Shown here piece after piece: positions 1-8,308 of a stretch of 58,667 bases of DNA. The number at the start of each line of letters is the position of its first letter. The first letter of the stretch is position 1. The notes beneath the pieces are model-generated. The model saw nothing but the letters and a program-made list of their open reading frames with translations, had not been told where the DNA came from and did no database searches. The stretch spans positions 1-58,667 of the IMG/VR virus record IMGVR_UViG_3300025082_000009. One strand, written 5' to 3'. The position numbers and the translations under genes are program-made. This stretch comes from a virus.

Positions 1-1
1 A

Positions 2-169
2 GCATGGGTATGGGTAAACGGACACTATCGCCATGGACACTGGGTAAGGGGGCATTGGACAGTTCGACATGTCCGCCCTCACCTCATTGAGAGAAATCCT
101 CATCGGTATGCACGCTACCGTTCCGGGCGCCCAAATAGTCCGCCGCCAAGGCGACACCGCAGACGTTAA
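2..169 (+). CDS. C-terminal end of a WxxGxW-repeat-like protein (5' truncated)
   Basis: One frame stays open from the left edge to a TAA at 167-169, while the other two frames hit stops early. The 55 visible residues are rich in Trp, His, Gly and Arg, with units such as NGHYRHGHW and RGHW resembling the WxxGxW/YxxGxW repeat proteins of bacterial envelopes, followed by an Arg/Pro-rich tail. The start lies outside the window. It ends 10 nt before the -35 box of the next promoter, as expected for the end of a transcription unit. The function is unknown, and the repeat resemblance is by eye only. Confidence 0.45.
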   Translation, partial: AWVWVNGHYRHGHWVRGHWTVRHVRPHLIERNPHRYARYRSGRPNSPPPRRHRRR

Positions 170-179
170 AAAAAAGTAC

Positions 180-208
180 TTGACATTGCCTCCCAAATTT
201 AGTATACT
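180..208 (+). promoter_or_regulatory. Sigma70-type promoter
   Basis: TTGACA (180-185), 17-nt spacer, TATACT (203-208). Transcription would start near 215, leaving a leader of about 13 nt before the TTG start at 228, just enough for the GGGAGG ribosome site. Confidence 0.8.
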
Positions 209-224
209 ATAAATATGGGAGGCA
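187..224. repeat. 9-bp perfect inverted repeat around the -10 box
   Basis: TGCCTCCCA (187-195) is the exact reverse complement of TGGGAGGCA (216-224). One arm lies in the promoter spacer and the other covers the SD site of the following gene. Because the left arm lies upstream of the expected start of transcription, a DNA-level operator is more likely than an RNA hairpin. A chance match to the purine-rich SD is also possible. Confidence 0.5.
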
Positions 225-227
225 TTC

Positions 228-680
228 TTGTCTTTATTGGGCGAAGAGTACAAGTACTCGACATCGGCTGACAAGCACCACACTTATAGGGGTCGAGTTG
301 GGCGGTACATGGATCTGGCACGTCGTGTTGCTCAACAATCCGCTTTCGACGGCCCCCGTCATGGAGCAGTCTTGGCAAGAGGAGCATCTGTAATCAACGT
401 ATCGAAGAACAAAAACAACTTTTGTTCTTTTGGTCGTCGTTTTCGCAAGGGTGACATCCAGCCAGGACATTCCACAGTTCACGCAGAACTTGGGAGTATC
501 CTAGGAATTGACCGTCGCAAGACGGAAGGGGCAGACATATATGTGGCTCGTGTTGGCAAGAAAGGTGATTTCAAAATGTCAAAACCCTGTCCTATGTGCG
601 AATCTGCTCTTCGGCACGTGGGAATTCGCAGAGTCGTCTACACCATTAACAATAAAATAGCAGGAAGCTACAGACTATGA
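228..680 (+). CDS. CMP/dCMP deaminase-family zinc enzyme
   Basis: The 150-aa protein has the zinc signature of the cytidine/deoxycytidylate deaminase superfamily: HAE at residues 85-87 (His zinc ligand, Glu proton shuttle) and PCPMC at 120-124 (two Cys ligands). Known phage members turn dCMP into dUMP for dTTP synthesis, which would fit the dUTPase and ribonucleotide reductase encoded downstream. The start is TTG, chosen because GGGAGG sits 6 nt upstream and no ATG is available before the domain. The C-terminal part is shorter than in T4 Cd, so a tRNA- or free-base-type deaminase is an alternative. The family call is firm and the substrate is inferred. Confidence 0.75.
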   Translation: MSLLGEEYKYSTSADKHHTYRGRVGRYMDLARRVAQQSAFDGPRHGAVLARGASVINVSKNKNNFCSFGRRFRKGDIQPGHSTVHAELGSILGIDRRKTEGADIYVARVGKKGDFKMSKPCPMCESALRHVGIRRVVYTINNKIAGSYRL

Positions 681-812
681 ACACCACTTGTACAGGCATC
701 GCCAGAGGGATACAAAAAAATGATAACACAAACACAACCTACTAAACCCATCAAAGCACCAAACCCAGTATTATTGCTTGGAAAACATAAATACCCAATT
801 GGCGGAGACCAA

Positions 813-1775
813 ATGAAACGACTATTAATTGTTGACGCACTAAACGCTTATTTAAGGGCGTATATTGTAGATCCATCCCTGTCAACCCATGGACAACCCA
901 TCGGCGGACTAAAAGGCTTTATTAAAATCCTTCAAAAGCTTGTGAGGATGACAAAGCCCGATCAAATTATGATTGTGTGGGACGGACCAAACGGATCCGC
1001 CAAACGCAAGATTATGGACAAGAACTATAAGGCCGGCCGCAAGCCAATCCGGCTTAATCGCGCCTTTCACAATCTTACGGATAACGAAGAGCTACAGAAC
1101 AAAATTTGGCAACAATCTCGAATTATTGAATACTTGAACGAGATGCCTATTATCCAGTTTATGCTTCCAGAGATCGAAGCAGACGACGTTATTTCTTATG
1201 CAACCCAGATGTCTTATTACAAAGGCTGGCAAAAGATCATTGTTTCCAACGATAAAGACTTTATGCAGTTATGTGACGATGAGACTGTCCTTTGGCGCCC
1301 CACCAAAGATGAAGTCCTCAACACTAGTCGCATTGTAGAGCAAACAGGTGTTCATCCGACTAATATGGCACTTGCTAGAGCCATTATTGGCGATGCCTCC
1401 GACAATCTCCCGGGCGTTAAGGGTGCCGGGTTTGCCACGGTGGCCAAGCGCATCGGTTTTCTGGCAGAGAGCGACACGCACACTATCGACAACGTAATGG
1501 ATCACTGTGAACTCAAATTGGAGAAGAACAAGTTGAAGTTTTATAGCAATGTGGCAGAGAATAGGGAGCTTATCGAACACAACTATAAAATGATGCAACT
1601 ATATTCTCCTGTAATGTCGATTCAATCGAAAAACATAGTAACACAAGGCGTTGAGAATTTTGAATTTGGACTTAACCGTACAGAAATCATAGGGATGATG
1701 AGGGAAGACGGTTTCGGCGAACTGAACTGGGAAGACTTAAGGGTAAACTTAAACCGAATTGTGAACGAAAACTAA
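813..1775 (+). CDS. 5'-3' exonuclease / FEN-type flap nuclease
   Basis: This 320-aa protein has the order of acidic motifs seen in T4 RNase H and bacterial Pol I 5' nucleases: VDALN near residue 8, WDGP at 56-59, EADD at 122-125, SNDKD at 145-149, GDASDN at 193-198, then a helix-hairpin-helix-like GVKGAGFAT stretch. The role would be removing RNA primers and flaps at the replication fork. ATG 813 is preferred because GGAG lies 5 nt upstream and the conserved beta-strand begins at its second residue. An in-frame ATG at 720 would add 31 residues with no domain match and a poorly spaced SD. The helicase follows from its own promoter. Confidence 0.85.
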   Translation: MKRLLIVDALNAYLRAYIVDPSLSTHGQPIGGLKGFIKILQKLVRMTKPDQIMIVWDGPNGSAKRKIMDKNYKAGRKPIRLNRAFHNLTDNEELQNKIWQQSRIIEYLNEMPIIQFMLPEIEADDVISYATQMSYYKGWQKIIVSNDKDFMQLCDDETVLWRPTKDEVLNTSRIVEQTGVHPTNMALARAIIGDASDNLPGVKGAGFATVAKRIGFLAESDTHTIDNVMDHCELKLEKNKLKFYSNVAENRELIEHNYKMMQLYSPVMSIQSKNIVTQGVENFEFGLNRTEIIGMMREDGFGELNWEDLRVNLNRIVNEN

Positions 1776-1808
1776 TATCGCTAGCGGGCAAAAACTTTAA
1801 GTTTTGAC

Positions 1809-1836
1809 TTGACATTTCGGACAAATCAGTTATACT
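1809..1836 (+). promoter_or_regulatory. Sigma70-type promoter for the helicase-RNR unit
   Basis: TTGACA (1809-1814), 16-nt spacer, TATACT (1831-1836). A short palindrome, AAAACTTTAAGTTTT (1791-1805), sits directly upstream. It could be an operator or only a weak terminator for the exonuclease gene. Confidence 0.75.
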
Positions 1837-1857
1837 TATTATAAAGAGAGGGCATTG

Positions 1858-3240
1858 ATGACAACACAAGAAGCAGGCTTTGGAAGGTATGGGAAATCCT
1901 TCCAAGAAGGCCTCGTCCAGCTGATCTATGAAGATCGACCATTCGCTGATCAAATTACGGAAGTGTTAAATGGGGACTTCCTAGAGTTGGACTATCTTAG
2001 GATCTTCTTGCGCAAGATCACAGACTACCGCGATAAGTATAGTCGCCACCCCTCGGTGGAAGCGATCGCCACCATTCTTAAAACTGAATTAGATGAAGAA
2101 GAAGAGGTCCTTCAACGTCAGGTGCGCGAATATTTCCTGCGCATTCACAATCGAGAACTGACCGATGTAGAGTTCATTAAAGAAACTTCTATTGACTTCT
2201 GTCGAAAGCAAAATCTAAAAGAAGCAATGCTAAAGTCGGTTGGGCTCCTTCAAAATTGTTCTTTTGATGAGATCTCAACAGTCATTAATGACGCTTTAAA
2301 GTTGGGATCCGAGAACAACTTCGGCTATGACTATATGGCTGATTTTGAAGCTCGTTTTGTGCCCCGATATCGCCGACCTTGCACGACAGGCTGGAAAGAG
2401 GTCGATCAGATCTGCGGAGGAGGCTTGGGAAAAAGCGAGCTTGGAGTGGTGGTTGCGCCAACAGGCGCCGGAAAGAGCATGGTACTCGTACATCTAGGCA
2501 CCCAAGCAATCAAAGAGGGAAAGACAGTAATTCATTATACAATGGAGCTTCAGGACACTATCATCGCTACTCGATATGACAGTTGTATTACAGGGTACCC
2601 ACTTTCAGATATCATAAATTTTAAAGAAGAAGTATACGACGAAATTAAAGATTTAGACGGAACGTTGATCGTCAAGGAATATCCGACAAAATCGGCTTCG
2701 ACTGCGACTATTAAAGCGCATATCGCCAAGCTTATAAAGCGAGGTATAAAGCCCGGAATGATTATTGTGGACTATGCGGACCTTTTAAGGCCGACTGTAA
2801 TAAGAAAAGAGAAAAGAAGCGAATTGGAATCTATTTATGAAGAGTTGAGAGCCATTTCAACTGAATGCCAATGTCCGGTATGGACAGCCTCTCAAACTAA
2901 CAGATCGGGACTGAATGCAGAAGTAATCACAATGGAGCAAATATCCGAAGCATTTAACAAGTGCTTCGTGGCTGACTTTATCTTTTCTATTTCGCGAACT
3001 ATCGAAGATAAGCAAAACAATCTTGGCAAGATGTTTATTGCAAAAAATAGAAACGGACCGGACGGAATGGTGTATAATATCTTTATGGACACTTCGAACG
3101 TTTCGATTAAGGTCTTGCCGCCCCAGACAGTTAGTACTGTAAATGGAAACACGGTGAGAACAGGTCCGCCGGTACTTGGACCACGAATGCAGCAGCAGTT
3201 ACTGAAAGACAAATACAACAAATTAAAAGGAAAACGCTAA
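1858..3240 (+). CDS. dnaB: Replicative DNA helicase, DnaB/SF4 family
   Basis: The 460-aa protein has an N-terminal helical domain (about 1-160) and a RecA-like motor. Walker A is APTGAGKS at 200-207, a TMEL motif lies near 229, Walker B IIVDYADL is at 302-309, and the polar sensor TASQTNR is at about 343-349. This is the layout of hexameric fork helicases such as DnaB and T4 gp41. It would unwind parental DNA ahead of the family C polymerase at 8309. ATG 1858 is chosen over the adjacent TTG at 1855 because AGGG is then 5 nt upstream. The ribonucleotide reductase gene begins 1 nt after the stop, so the two are co-transcribed. Confidence 0.9.
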   Translation: MTTQEAGFGRYGKSFQEGLVQLIYEDRPFADQITEVLNGDFLELDYLRIFLRKITDYRDKYSRHPSVEAIATILKTELDEEEEVLQRQVREYFLRIHNRELTDVEFIKETSIDFCRKQNLKEAMLKSVGLLQNCSFDEISTVINDALKLGSENNFGYDYMADFEARFVPRYRRPCTTGWKEVDQICGGGLGKSELGVVVAPTGAGKSMVLVHLGTQAIKEGKTVIHYTMELQDTIIATRYDSCITGYPLSDIINFKEEVYDEIKDLDGTLIVKEYPTKSASTATIKAHIAKLIKRGIKPGMIIVDYADLLRPTVIRKEKRSELESIYEELRAISTECQCPVWTASQTNRSGLNAEVITMEQISEAFNKCFVADFIFSISRTIEDKQNNLGKMFIAKNRNGPDGMVYNIFMDTSNVSIKVLPPQTVSTVNGNTVRTGPPVLGPRMQQQLLKDKYNKLKGKR

Positions 3241-3241
3241 T

Positions 3242-5233
3242 ATGAGAACACTTGAAAACATCCGTCGGTTTAGATTATCGGACACGTTTATCGAACCTTA
3301 TAAATCTGCAGATGTGCCTTGGGGACCTGTCGGTTATGTTACTTTTAAGCGTACTTATGCCCGCCGATTAAGCGAGTTCAATGCTGGGACCCCTGGCACC
3401 GAAGAGTGGTGGCAGACCTGTCGGCGCGTTATCGAGGGTATGTTTAACATGCAAAAGCAGCACGTTTTCATGCTTGGACTGGAGTGGAACGACGCCAAAG
3501 CACAGGCTACTGCAAAAGACGCCTTTGATCGGCTTTTCGCTCTCAAGTGGACTCCCCCGGGCCGCGGACTGTGGATGATGGGTACCAAATTCGTTGAAGA
3601 GCGCACTGCTGCTGGTCTTTTCAATTGTGCTTTCCGCTCCACTCGTGATCTTTCTACGAAAGGTGGATATCTTTTTGCGTGGATGATGGATGCGCTAATG
3701 CTGGGAATCGGCGTGGGTTTTGATACCGAGGGTACAAGCACTGTTACTATTCGAGAACCCGAATACACCAACGACACCCACATTATTGATGACTCTCGCG
3801 AGGGCTGGGTCAACTCGGTTCACATGCTTCTTGATGGCTTCTTCTTTGGCGATAAGGTACCCAAGTTTGACTACTCTGCTATTCGTCCCGAGGGCGCTCT
3901 TATTAGAGGGTTTGGTGGAACATCTAGCGGTTATGGTCCCTTGAAGGAGCTACACGACAACCTTACAGCACTCTTTTCAGCCAAGATTGGCGAACCCATC
4001 AGTTCGGTTGATATTGTAGACACAGAGAATCTTATCGGTCGGTGTGTGGTGGCTGGTAATGTTCGCCGATCTGCGGCATTAGCAATGGGTCACCACCGAG
4101 ACAAAGAATATCTTCAAATGAAGAACGACCAAGAGAAGCTATATCATCACCGCTGGGGTTCAAACAATTCCTTCAATGCGGAGGTAGGCATGGACTATAC
4201 ATGGCACGCAGAACAATCACAGAAGAATGGAGAGCCCGGCTATATTTGGCTGAACAACGCCCGCACACATGGTCGTTTTAAAGATGGGCTGAAATATGAT
4301 GATGTCAACGTTGCTGGCTTTAACCCTTGCGTAGAACAGCAATTGGAAGACGCAGAGCTTTGCTGCCTAGTTGAGACTTTTCCTGCCAAGCACGACGACT
4401 ATGAAGACTATTTGAAGACCTTAAAGATTGCATACTTGTATGGAAAGACTATTACGCTATCGAACACACATTGGCCAGAGACTAACGCCAAGATGTTGAA
4501 GAATCGCCGGATCGGACTTTCTCAATCTGGCGTAGTTCAAGCGTTTAACAAATTCGGTCGCCGCGCCATGCTTGACTGGTGCGATAATGCCTATAGCCAC
4601 ATTAAGGCTCTAGATGAAGAATATTCCAACTGGCTTTGTATTCCCAAGTCTGTAAGGATGACGTCAATTAAGCCATCTGGCACAGTGTCGTTGCTTAACG
4701 GCTCTACACCCGGAATCCACTTCCCAGAGAGTGAGTACTACATCCGGCGAATTCGTTTCTCCAAAGACAACGGACTAGTTGAGCCACTTAGAGAGGCTGG
4801 ATATAAGATAGAAGATGATGCCTATTCTCCAAATACATACTGCATCGAATTTCCTGTATGTGAGCCTCATTTTTCAAGAAGCAAAAAGACGGTTTCGATG
4901 TGGGAACAGCTGGAGATGGCTGCACAATATCAACATTACTGGGCAGACAATTCTGTATCCATTACAGTGACCTTTAAAGATGAAGAGGCTGAACAACTTA
5001 AGAGCGCTCTTGAAATGTACGAGACTCGCCTAAAAGCTGTTTCTTTTTTGCGTTACAAAGATACAGGTTATAAACAGGCTCCCTATGAGTCGATTACTGA
5101 AAAAGCTTATAATAAGCTGATTAAGAACATTACCCCTATCCAGCGCGCCAACGTTCAGGAGTCAGGCGCCGGCACTAAATTTTGCACCAACGATAGTTGT
5201 GAAATCCAATTCGATAAACCCCAGGAGAAATGA
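3242..5233 (+). CDS. nrdJ: Class II (adenosylcobalamin-dependent) ribonucleoside-triphosphate reductase
   Basis: The 663-aa protein resembles the monomeric Lactobacillus-type enzyme. The N-terminus contains DVPWGPVGYVTF. The redox Cys pair appears as C129 and C374, the active-site NPCVE at 361-365 supplies the thiyl-radical C363 and E365, and a C-terminal CxxxxC (C648, C653) can be reduced by thioredoxin. It makes dNTPs from NTPs without oxygen, using host B12. No class I or III reductase is visible. A thioredoxin-like protein at 15884 is a plausible reductant (inference). It is joined to the GroES-like gene by an ATGATG overlap. Confidence 0.92.
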   Translation: MRTLENIRRFRLSDTFIEPYKSADVPWGPVGYVTFKRTYARRLSEFNAGTPGTEEWWQTCRRVIEGMFNMQKQHVFMLGLEWNDAKAQATAKDAFDRLFALKWTPPGRGLWMMGTKFVEERTAAGLFNCAFRSTRDLSTKGGYLFAWMMDALMLGIGVGFDTEGTSTVTIREPEYTNDTHIIDDSREGWVNSVHMLLDGFFFGDKVPKFDYSAIRPEGALIRGFGGTSSGYGPLKELHDNLTALFSAKIGEPISSVDIVDTENLIGRCVVAGNVRRSAALAMGHHRDKEYLQMKNDQEKLYHHRWGSNNSFNAEVGMDYTWHAEQSQKNGEPGYIWLNNARTHGRFKDGLKYDDVNVAGFNPCVEQQLEDAELCCLVETFPAKHDDYEDYLKTLKIAYLYGKTITLSNTHWPETNAKMLKNRRIGLSQSGVVQAFNKFGRRAMLDWCDNAYSHIKALDEEYSNWLCIPKSVRMTSIKPSGTVSLLNGSTPGIHFPESEYYIRRIRFSKDNGLVEPLREAGYKIEDDAYSPNTYCIEFPVCEPHFSRSKKTVSMWEQLEMAAQYQHYWADNSVSITVTFKDEEAEQLKSALEMYETRLKAVSFLRYKDTGYKQAPYESITEKAYNKLIKNITPIQRANVQESGAGTKFCTNDSCEIQFDKPQEK

Positions 5234-5514
5234 TGTTTCAACCAGTCAATAGATATGTCCACATTGTGATAGAGGACGAAAGCGAGAACAAGACAGAAAG
5301 CGGCGTTGTCCTTCCGGATGATTTTAAGATTCATGACGACAAGTTTGTATCAGCCCACGTGGTATCATGGGCAGACGATGTGAGGTTCTCAGAGAGGCTA
5401 TCATCTGGCGCCAGTGTGATTGTAGATAAGTCCATGATCGAGGAAATTAATGTGGACAGCAAGCTATTTACTGTAATTCAAGATAATTACATAATAGGAA
5501 TTACTGTTACATAA
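5233..5514 (+). CDS. groES: GroES-like co-chaperonin
   Basis: The 93-aa protein matches the cpn10 fold order: an N-terminal strand (FQPVNRYVHIVI), a flexible loop with ESGVVLPDD like the GroES mobile loop, a central VSWADDV strand pair and a C-terminal NYIIGITV strand. Length is close to the usual 95 aa. It would cap a GroEL ring, and the phage carries its own GroEL at 22780, far away in another unit. Two ATGs (5230, 5233) are available. The second has the better SD spacing (AGGAG, 5 nt). Confidence 0.75.
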   Translation: MFQPVNRYVHIVIEDESENKTESGVVLPDDFKIHDDKFVSAHVVSWADDVRFSERLSSGASVIVDKSMIEEINVDSKLFTVIQDNYIIGITVT

Positions 5515-5533
5515 TTCGGGGGAATTCGCCCAT

Positions 5534-6451
5534 ATGACAATTGACAAGAGCTTTTATAATCAATCATCAGCAGCAAAATTAGGTTGGGAACCATCCTGGT
5601 TTGGTGAAAAGTATTATGACGAAAATCTCGTGAGAGCTATTAAAAAATGGCAGAAAGCGCGAAATATTTCGGTTGATGGGTTGTGCGGTCCAATGACGTT
5701 CCGTAGAATCTGGACGGAAAGACAAGCACAGATTCACTATCACGAACCGTGTCCGTTAAATTATTCTAATTTTATTGTCTATCAAGGCAACTTTTACCCT
5801 ATTAAGTGGGACAAAGTGGTGTTGTGGTCGGAGCCCGATGGCTTAAAGGCAAACCCGGGCACATATTATGATTACACTGGGCGCCCAAAGCGGAATATTC
5901 GATTGTTTGTGAATCACTGGGATGTCTGTCTCAATTCAACGTCCTGTGCGAGCGTATTAAACAGAAGAGGCATTTCAGTTCATTTCCTAATCGACAACGA
6001 TGGCACGATTTATCAAACTCTTGATATGCAACATGGTGCATGGCATGCTGGACACTCTAGATCTAATCGAGCCTCCGTGGGCGTAGAGATATCGAACGCC
6101 TACTATCCTAAATTTCAGTCTTGGTATACCGAACATGGTTTTGGTGATCGCCCAATAATTGATAACGCATGGGTTCATTCTGAAAAGCTTGAAAGTTTTC
6201 TTGGGTTTTACCCCGCTCAAATAGAGGCAGCCAAAGCCTTGTGGCAGGCGGTTCACAACGCCGCTGGCGTAGAATACAAAACACCGCTTAGTCAAACTGG
6301 TGTAACCTCTACTAAATATTGTCAAGATGCTCTCTATGGAAACTTCAATGGTTTTGTGAGCCACTATCATGTTAGTAAGAAGAAAATTGATTGTGCCGGC
6401 CTCGACCTCAAGACACTCCTCGCAGAACTCGAAGAATCCGAAGAAGAATAA
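5534..6451 (+). CDS. Endolysin: N-acetylmuramoyl-L-alanine amidase with N-terminal wall-binding domain
   Basis: The 305-aa protein has a peptidoglycan-binding-1-like helical domain (about 10-62, VDGLCGPMTF) and an amidase_2/PGRP domain. The zinc site follows T7 lysozyme: H128 (NHWD), H279 and C287, with the same 8-residue His-Cys spacing as T7 H122/C130. HAGH at 171-174 and GVEISN at 183-188 are also typical. It would cut the amide bond between muramic acid and L-Ala at lysis or during DNA entry. No signal peptide is visible, so release would need a holin, which is not identified here. Confidence 0.88.
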   Translation: MTIDKSFYNQSSAAKLGWEPSWFGEKYYDENLVRAIKKWQKARNISVDGLCGPMTFRRIWTERQAQIHYHEPCPLNYSNFIVYQGNFYPIKWDKVVLWSEPDGLKANPGTYYDYTGRPKRNIRLFVNHWDVCLNSTSCASVLNRRGISVHFLIDNDGTIYQTLDMQHGAWHAGHSRSNRASVGVEISNAYYPKFQSWYTEHGFGDRPIIDNAWVHSEKLESFLGFYPAQIEAAKALWQAVHNAAGVEYKTPLSQTGVTSTKYCQDALYGNFNGFVSHYHVSKKKIDCAGLDLKTLLAELEESEEE

Positions 6452-6475
6452 TGAATCGGCAAGTTAGGGGGAGCT

Positions 6476-7390
6476 ATAGCTGTCCATTTTGAACAAATTG
6501 TAGTCGGTAGTTCTCTAGAAGCGCTGCTATATGCATTTATACACGAAATGCCAGTCTTTTATAGCACTCCGCACAAGCCTTTTAGGTTTGATCACTTGGA
6601 TCCGTCCCTTGATCTCACATGCTTAAAAGTGCCACCTCTCACACAGAGCTTAAAAACCCACACCGAAACAAAGATTGTGGGTGTCCCGAAGAATATATTA
6701 TGGGAACGACTTGTCTTTCTGCTCTCCATACACGGCCACGCACCCTTGTCAGATCGGTGTAAGAGTCTTCGATATGGTGGCGAAAATACCATAACCTTTT
6801 CAGACGCATACGCCAAACTGATTGATGTGGAGTTTGACGAATGTTATTACTTTGGTGATGATAATGCAAGCGGTCTGCCAAAAATAGAGCTTGACAACAC
6901 AAAAACAATATGCTATGATTGGATTGCATTCAATAGGGGAGGGAAGCACGACATCGATCACATCGAGACTGGCGATGATTTTGTAAAAGAGATCTGGTTC
7001 TACTCTTCCGATAGGATTGATGGCAAGACACCCGTAAAAGATGCATGCGTTGTTTCGCTTTTGACTCCGGAAGAATTAGAAGACTTTGATTTTTCGGAAA
7101 CGATGGCGCGGTTTAAAGCCGTAAGCGAAATGGAAATAAGAGGGATGAAAGGGAAATTTAATGGACTCGGACCTAATGGAAAGCCAAAACATTATAAATT
7201 TAGAACAACATGTATCACCAGAGGATTGGGTCATTCGACTGCACCGCTTGGCGAGTCCACAACAAAAGCAAAAGTCATTGTACCAGAGGGCGCTAGAGAT
7301 ATTATATTGGATCCAAGACAACTCCTCCAATGTTTACCAAGAAGTACGTCACCATATAAGAAGATATTAGATTATTTAGAATGCACCTAG
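6476..7390 (+). CDS. Putative dinucleotide-binding-fold protein, probable non-canonical AUA start
   Basis: From the first ATG (6548) the protein is 280 aa and starts mid-domain without an SD. The same frame is open back to 6455 and adds FEQIVVGSSLEALLYAF, which looks like the first strand, glycine turn and helix of a Rossmann-type nucleotide-binding fold. An AGGGGGAG ribosome site at 6466-6473 precedes an ATA codon at 6476. No ATG, GTG or TTG exists in frame between the stop at 6452 and 6548. I therefore place the start at AUA 6476, with AUU 6497 as second choice. The rest of the protein is unfamiliar. It overlaps the next gene by 10 nt. Function unknown; an oxidoreductase or mutase role would be a guess. 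Confidence 0.55.
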   Translation: MAVHFEQIVVGSSLEALLYAFIHEMPVFYSTPHKPFRFDHLDPSLDLTCLKVPPLTQSLKTHTETKIVGVPKNILWERLVFLLSIHGHAPLSDRCKSLRYGGENTITFSDAYAKLIDVEFDECYYFGDDNASGLPKIELDNTKTICYDWIAFNRGGKHDIDHIETGDDFVKEIWFYSSDRIDGKTPVKDACVVSLLTPEELEDFDFSETMARFKAVSEMEIRGMKGKFNGLGPNGKPKHYKFRTTCITRGLGHSTAPLGESTTKAKVIVPEGARDIILDPRQLLQCLPRSTSPYKKILDYLECT

Positions 7391-8253
7391 CAGGAATTAT
7401 CCCCGTCGCTCAACTTGAGACTGACTACGAATCAATCACCCCGGACGTTTTAACGCTCTTGGAGCCTAGATTTACGGCTATACAAAACGCTGTGATGTCC
7501 TGTGCTATGGCCGGCTGCAAGACAATATGGATCGTAGCCAATAACGATTTGGCTCCCATTATTAAGCAGGCAGTTGGGGAGTGGGTTTATGATCCAGTTT
7601 ACTATAAGCGAGATTTTACCAAGTTTTATTCGAATGTACGCAAAGAAGTGCCTATTTATTACGTCCCAATACACCCAAAAGACTTGGACAAACGAAATTC
7701 GTATGGCTGGTCAGTATTACATGGGATATATTCGTCATGGTTTGTGTCTTATAAGATTTCCCGGTGGATTCTGCCAGAAAAATACTTCATAGCATTTCCA
7801 ATGTCTATATATGATTATCGTATTTTGAGGAAACTTAGACCGCTGATCCAAGACACGAATAAAAACTTTACATTAACATATAACAACAAGACTGTGACAG
7901 AAGATCTCCCGATCAGTTTTACAATGAAAGGAGATGACTATTTACAATGTCGCCGCAATATAAACAAGATAACCACAAGGGAATATTTACCCCCTTCACC
8001 AGGCTCGCTACCGAGCCAGAGGCGTCCACTCAACGAAAGGTGGTCCGCCAGGTTTTTCGACCTACCCACCGTGTTTCAGAAGCTGAATCTGAAAAAGAGC
8101 AATAGACACGAACTAGATTGGTTCTATGATATTAGAGAGTGGGACCAATACCGCAGCTACATGGCGTCAGACAATCGGGTTGCTGTGCCCTACTACGAAA
8201 TTTACAAACCTCGCACTTACAATCTAGCACCTAAAAAAGAAATCTCAACTTAG
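7381..8253 (+). CDS. Putative nucleotidyltransferase-like (GT-A/Rossmann) protein
   Basis: The 290-aa N-terminal part reads like a sugar-nucleotidyltransferase fold: AGIIPVA near residue 4, an IQNAVMSCAMAGCKTIWIV helix-strand around 35-53 and VANNDLAPIIKQAV after it. The lysine-rich glycine loop of true pyrophosphorylases is absent, so catalysis is doubtful. The C-terminal half has no recognisable motif. The 10-nt overlap with the preceding gene suggests coupled translation and perhaps a joint role. Low-confidence family call. Confidence 0.4.
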   Translation: MHLAGIIPVAQLETDYESITPDVLTLLEPRFTAIQNAVMSCAMAGCKTIWIVANNDLAPIIKQAVGEWVYDPVYYKRDFTKFYSNVRKEVPIYYVPIHPKDLDKRNSYGWSVLHGIYSSWFVSYKISRWILPEKYFIAFPMSIYDYRILRKLRPLIQDTNKNFTLTYNNKTVTEDLPISFTMKGDDYLQCRRNINKITTREYLPPSPGSLPSQRRPLNERWSARFFDLPTVFQKLNLKKSNRHELDWFYDIREWDQYRSYMASDNRVAVPYYEIYKPRTYNLAPKKEIST

Positions 8254-8256
8254 TGC

Positions 8257-8285
8257 TTGCAATCTTGGTGCGTCTGTGTTATATT
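8257..8285 (+). promoter_or_regulatory. Sigma70-type promoter for the DNA polymerase gene
   Basis: TTGCAA (8257-8262), 17-nt spacer, TATATT (8280-8285). It is followed by GGGAGGGA just before ATG 8309. Confidence 0.65.
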
Positions 8286-8308
8286 AAGAGAACATTCGGG
8301 AGGGATGA

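Noticed and set aside
208-215. TATAAATA, the T4 late promoter consensus
   Set aside because: It overlaps a stronger TTGACA-17-TATACT promoter and is too close to the start codon. Not repeated at late genes.
1791-1805. AAAACTTTAAGTTTT as a rho-independent terminator
   Set aside because: The stem is AT-only and short, and no T-tract follows beyond the palindrome itself. Kept only as a possible operator.
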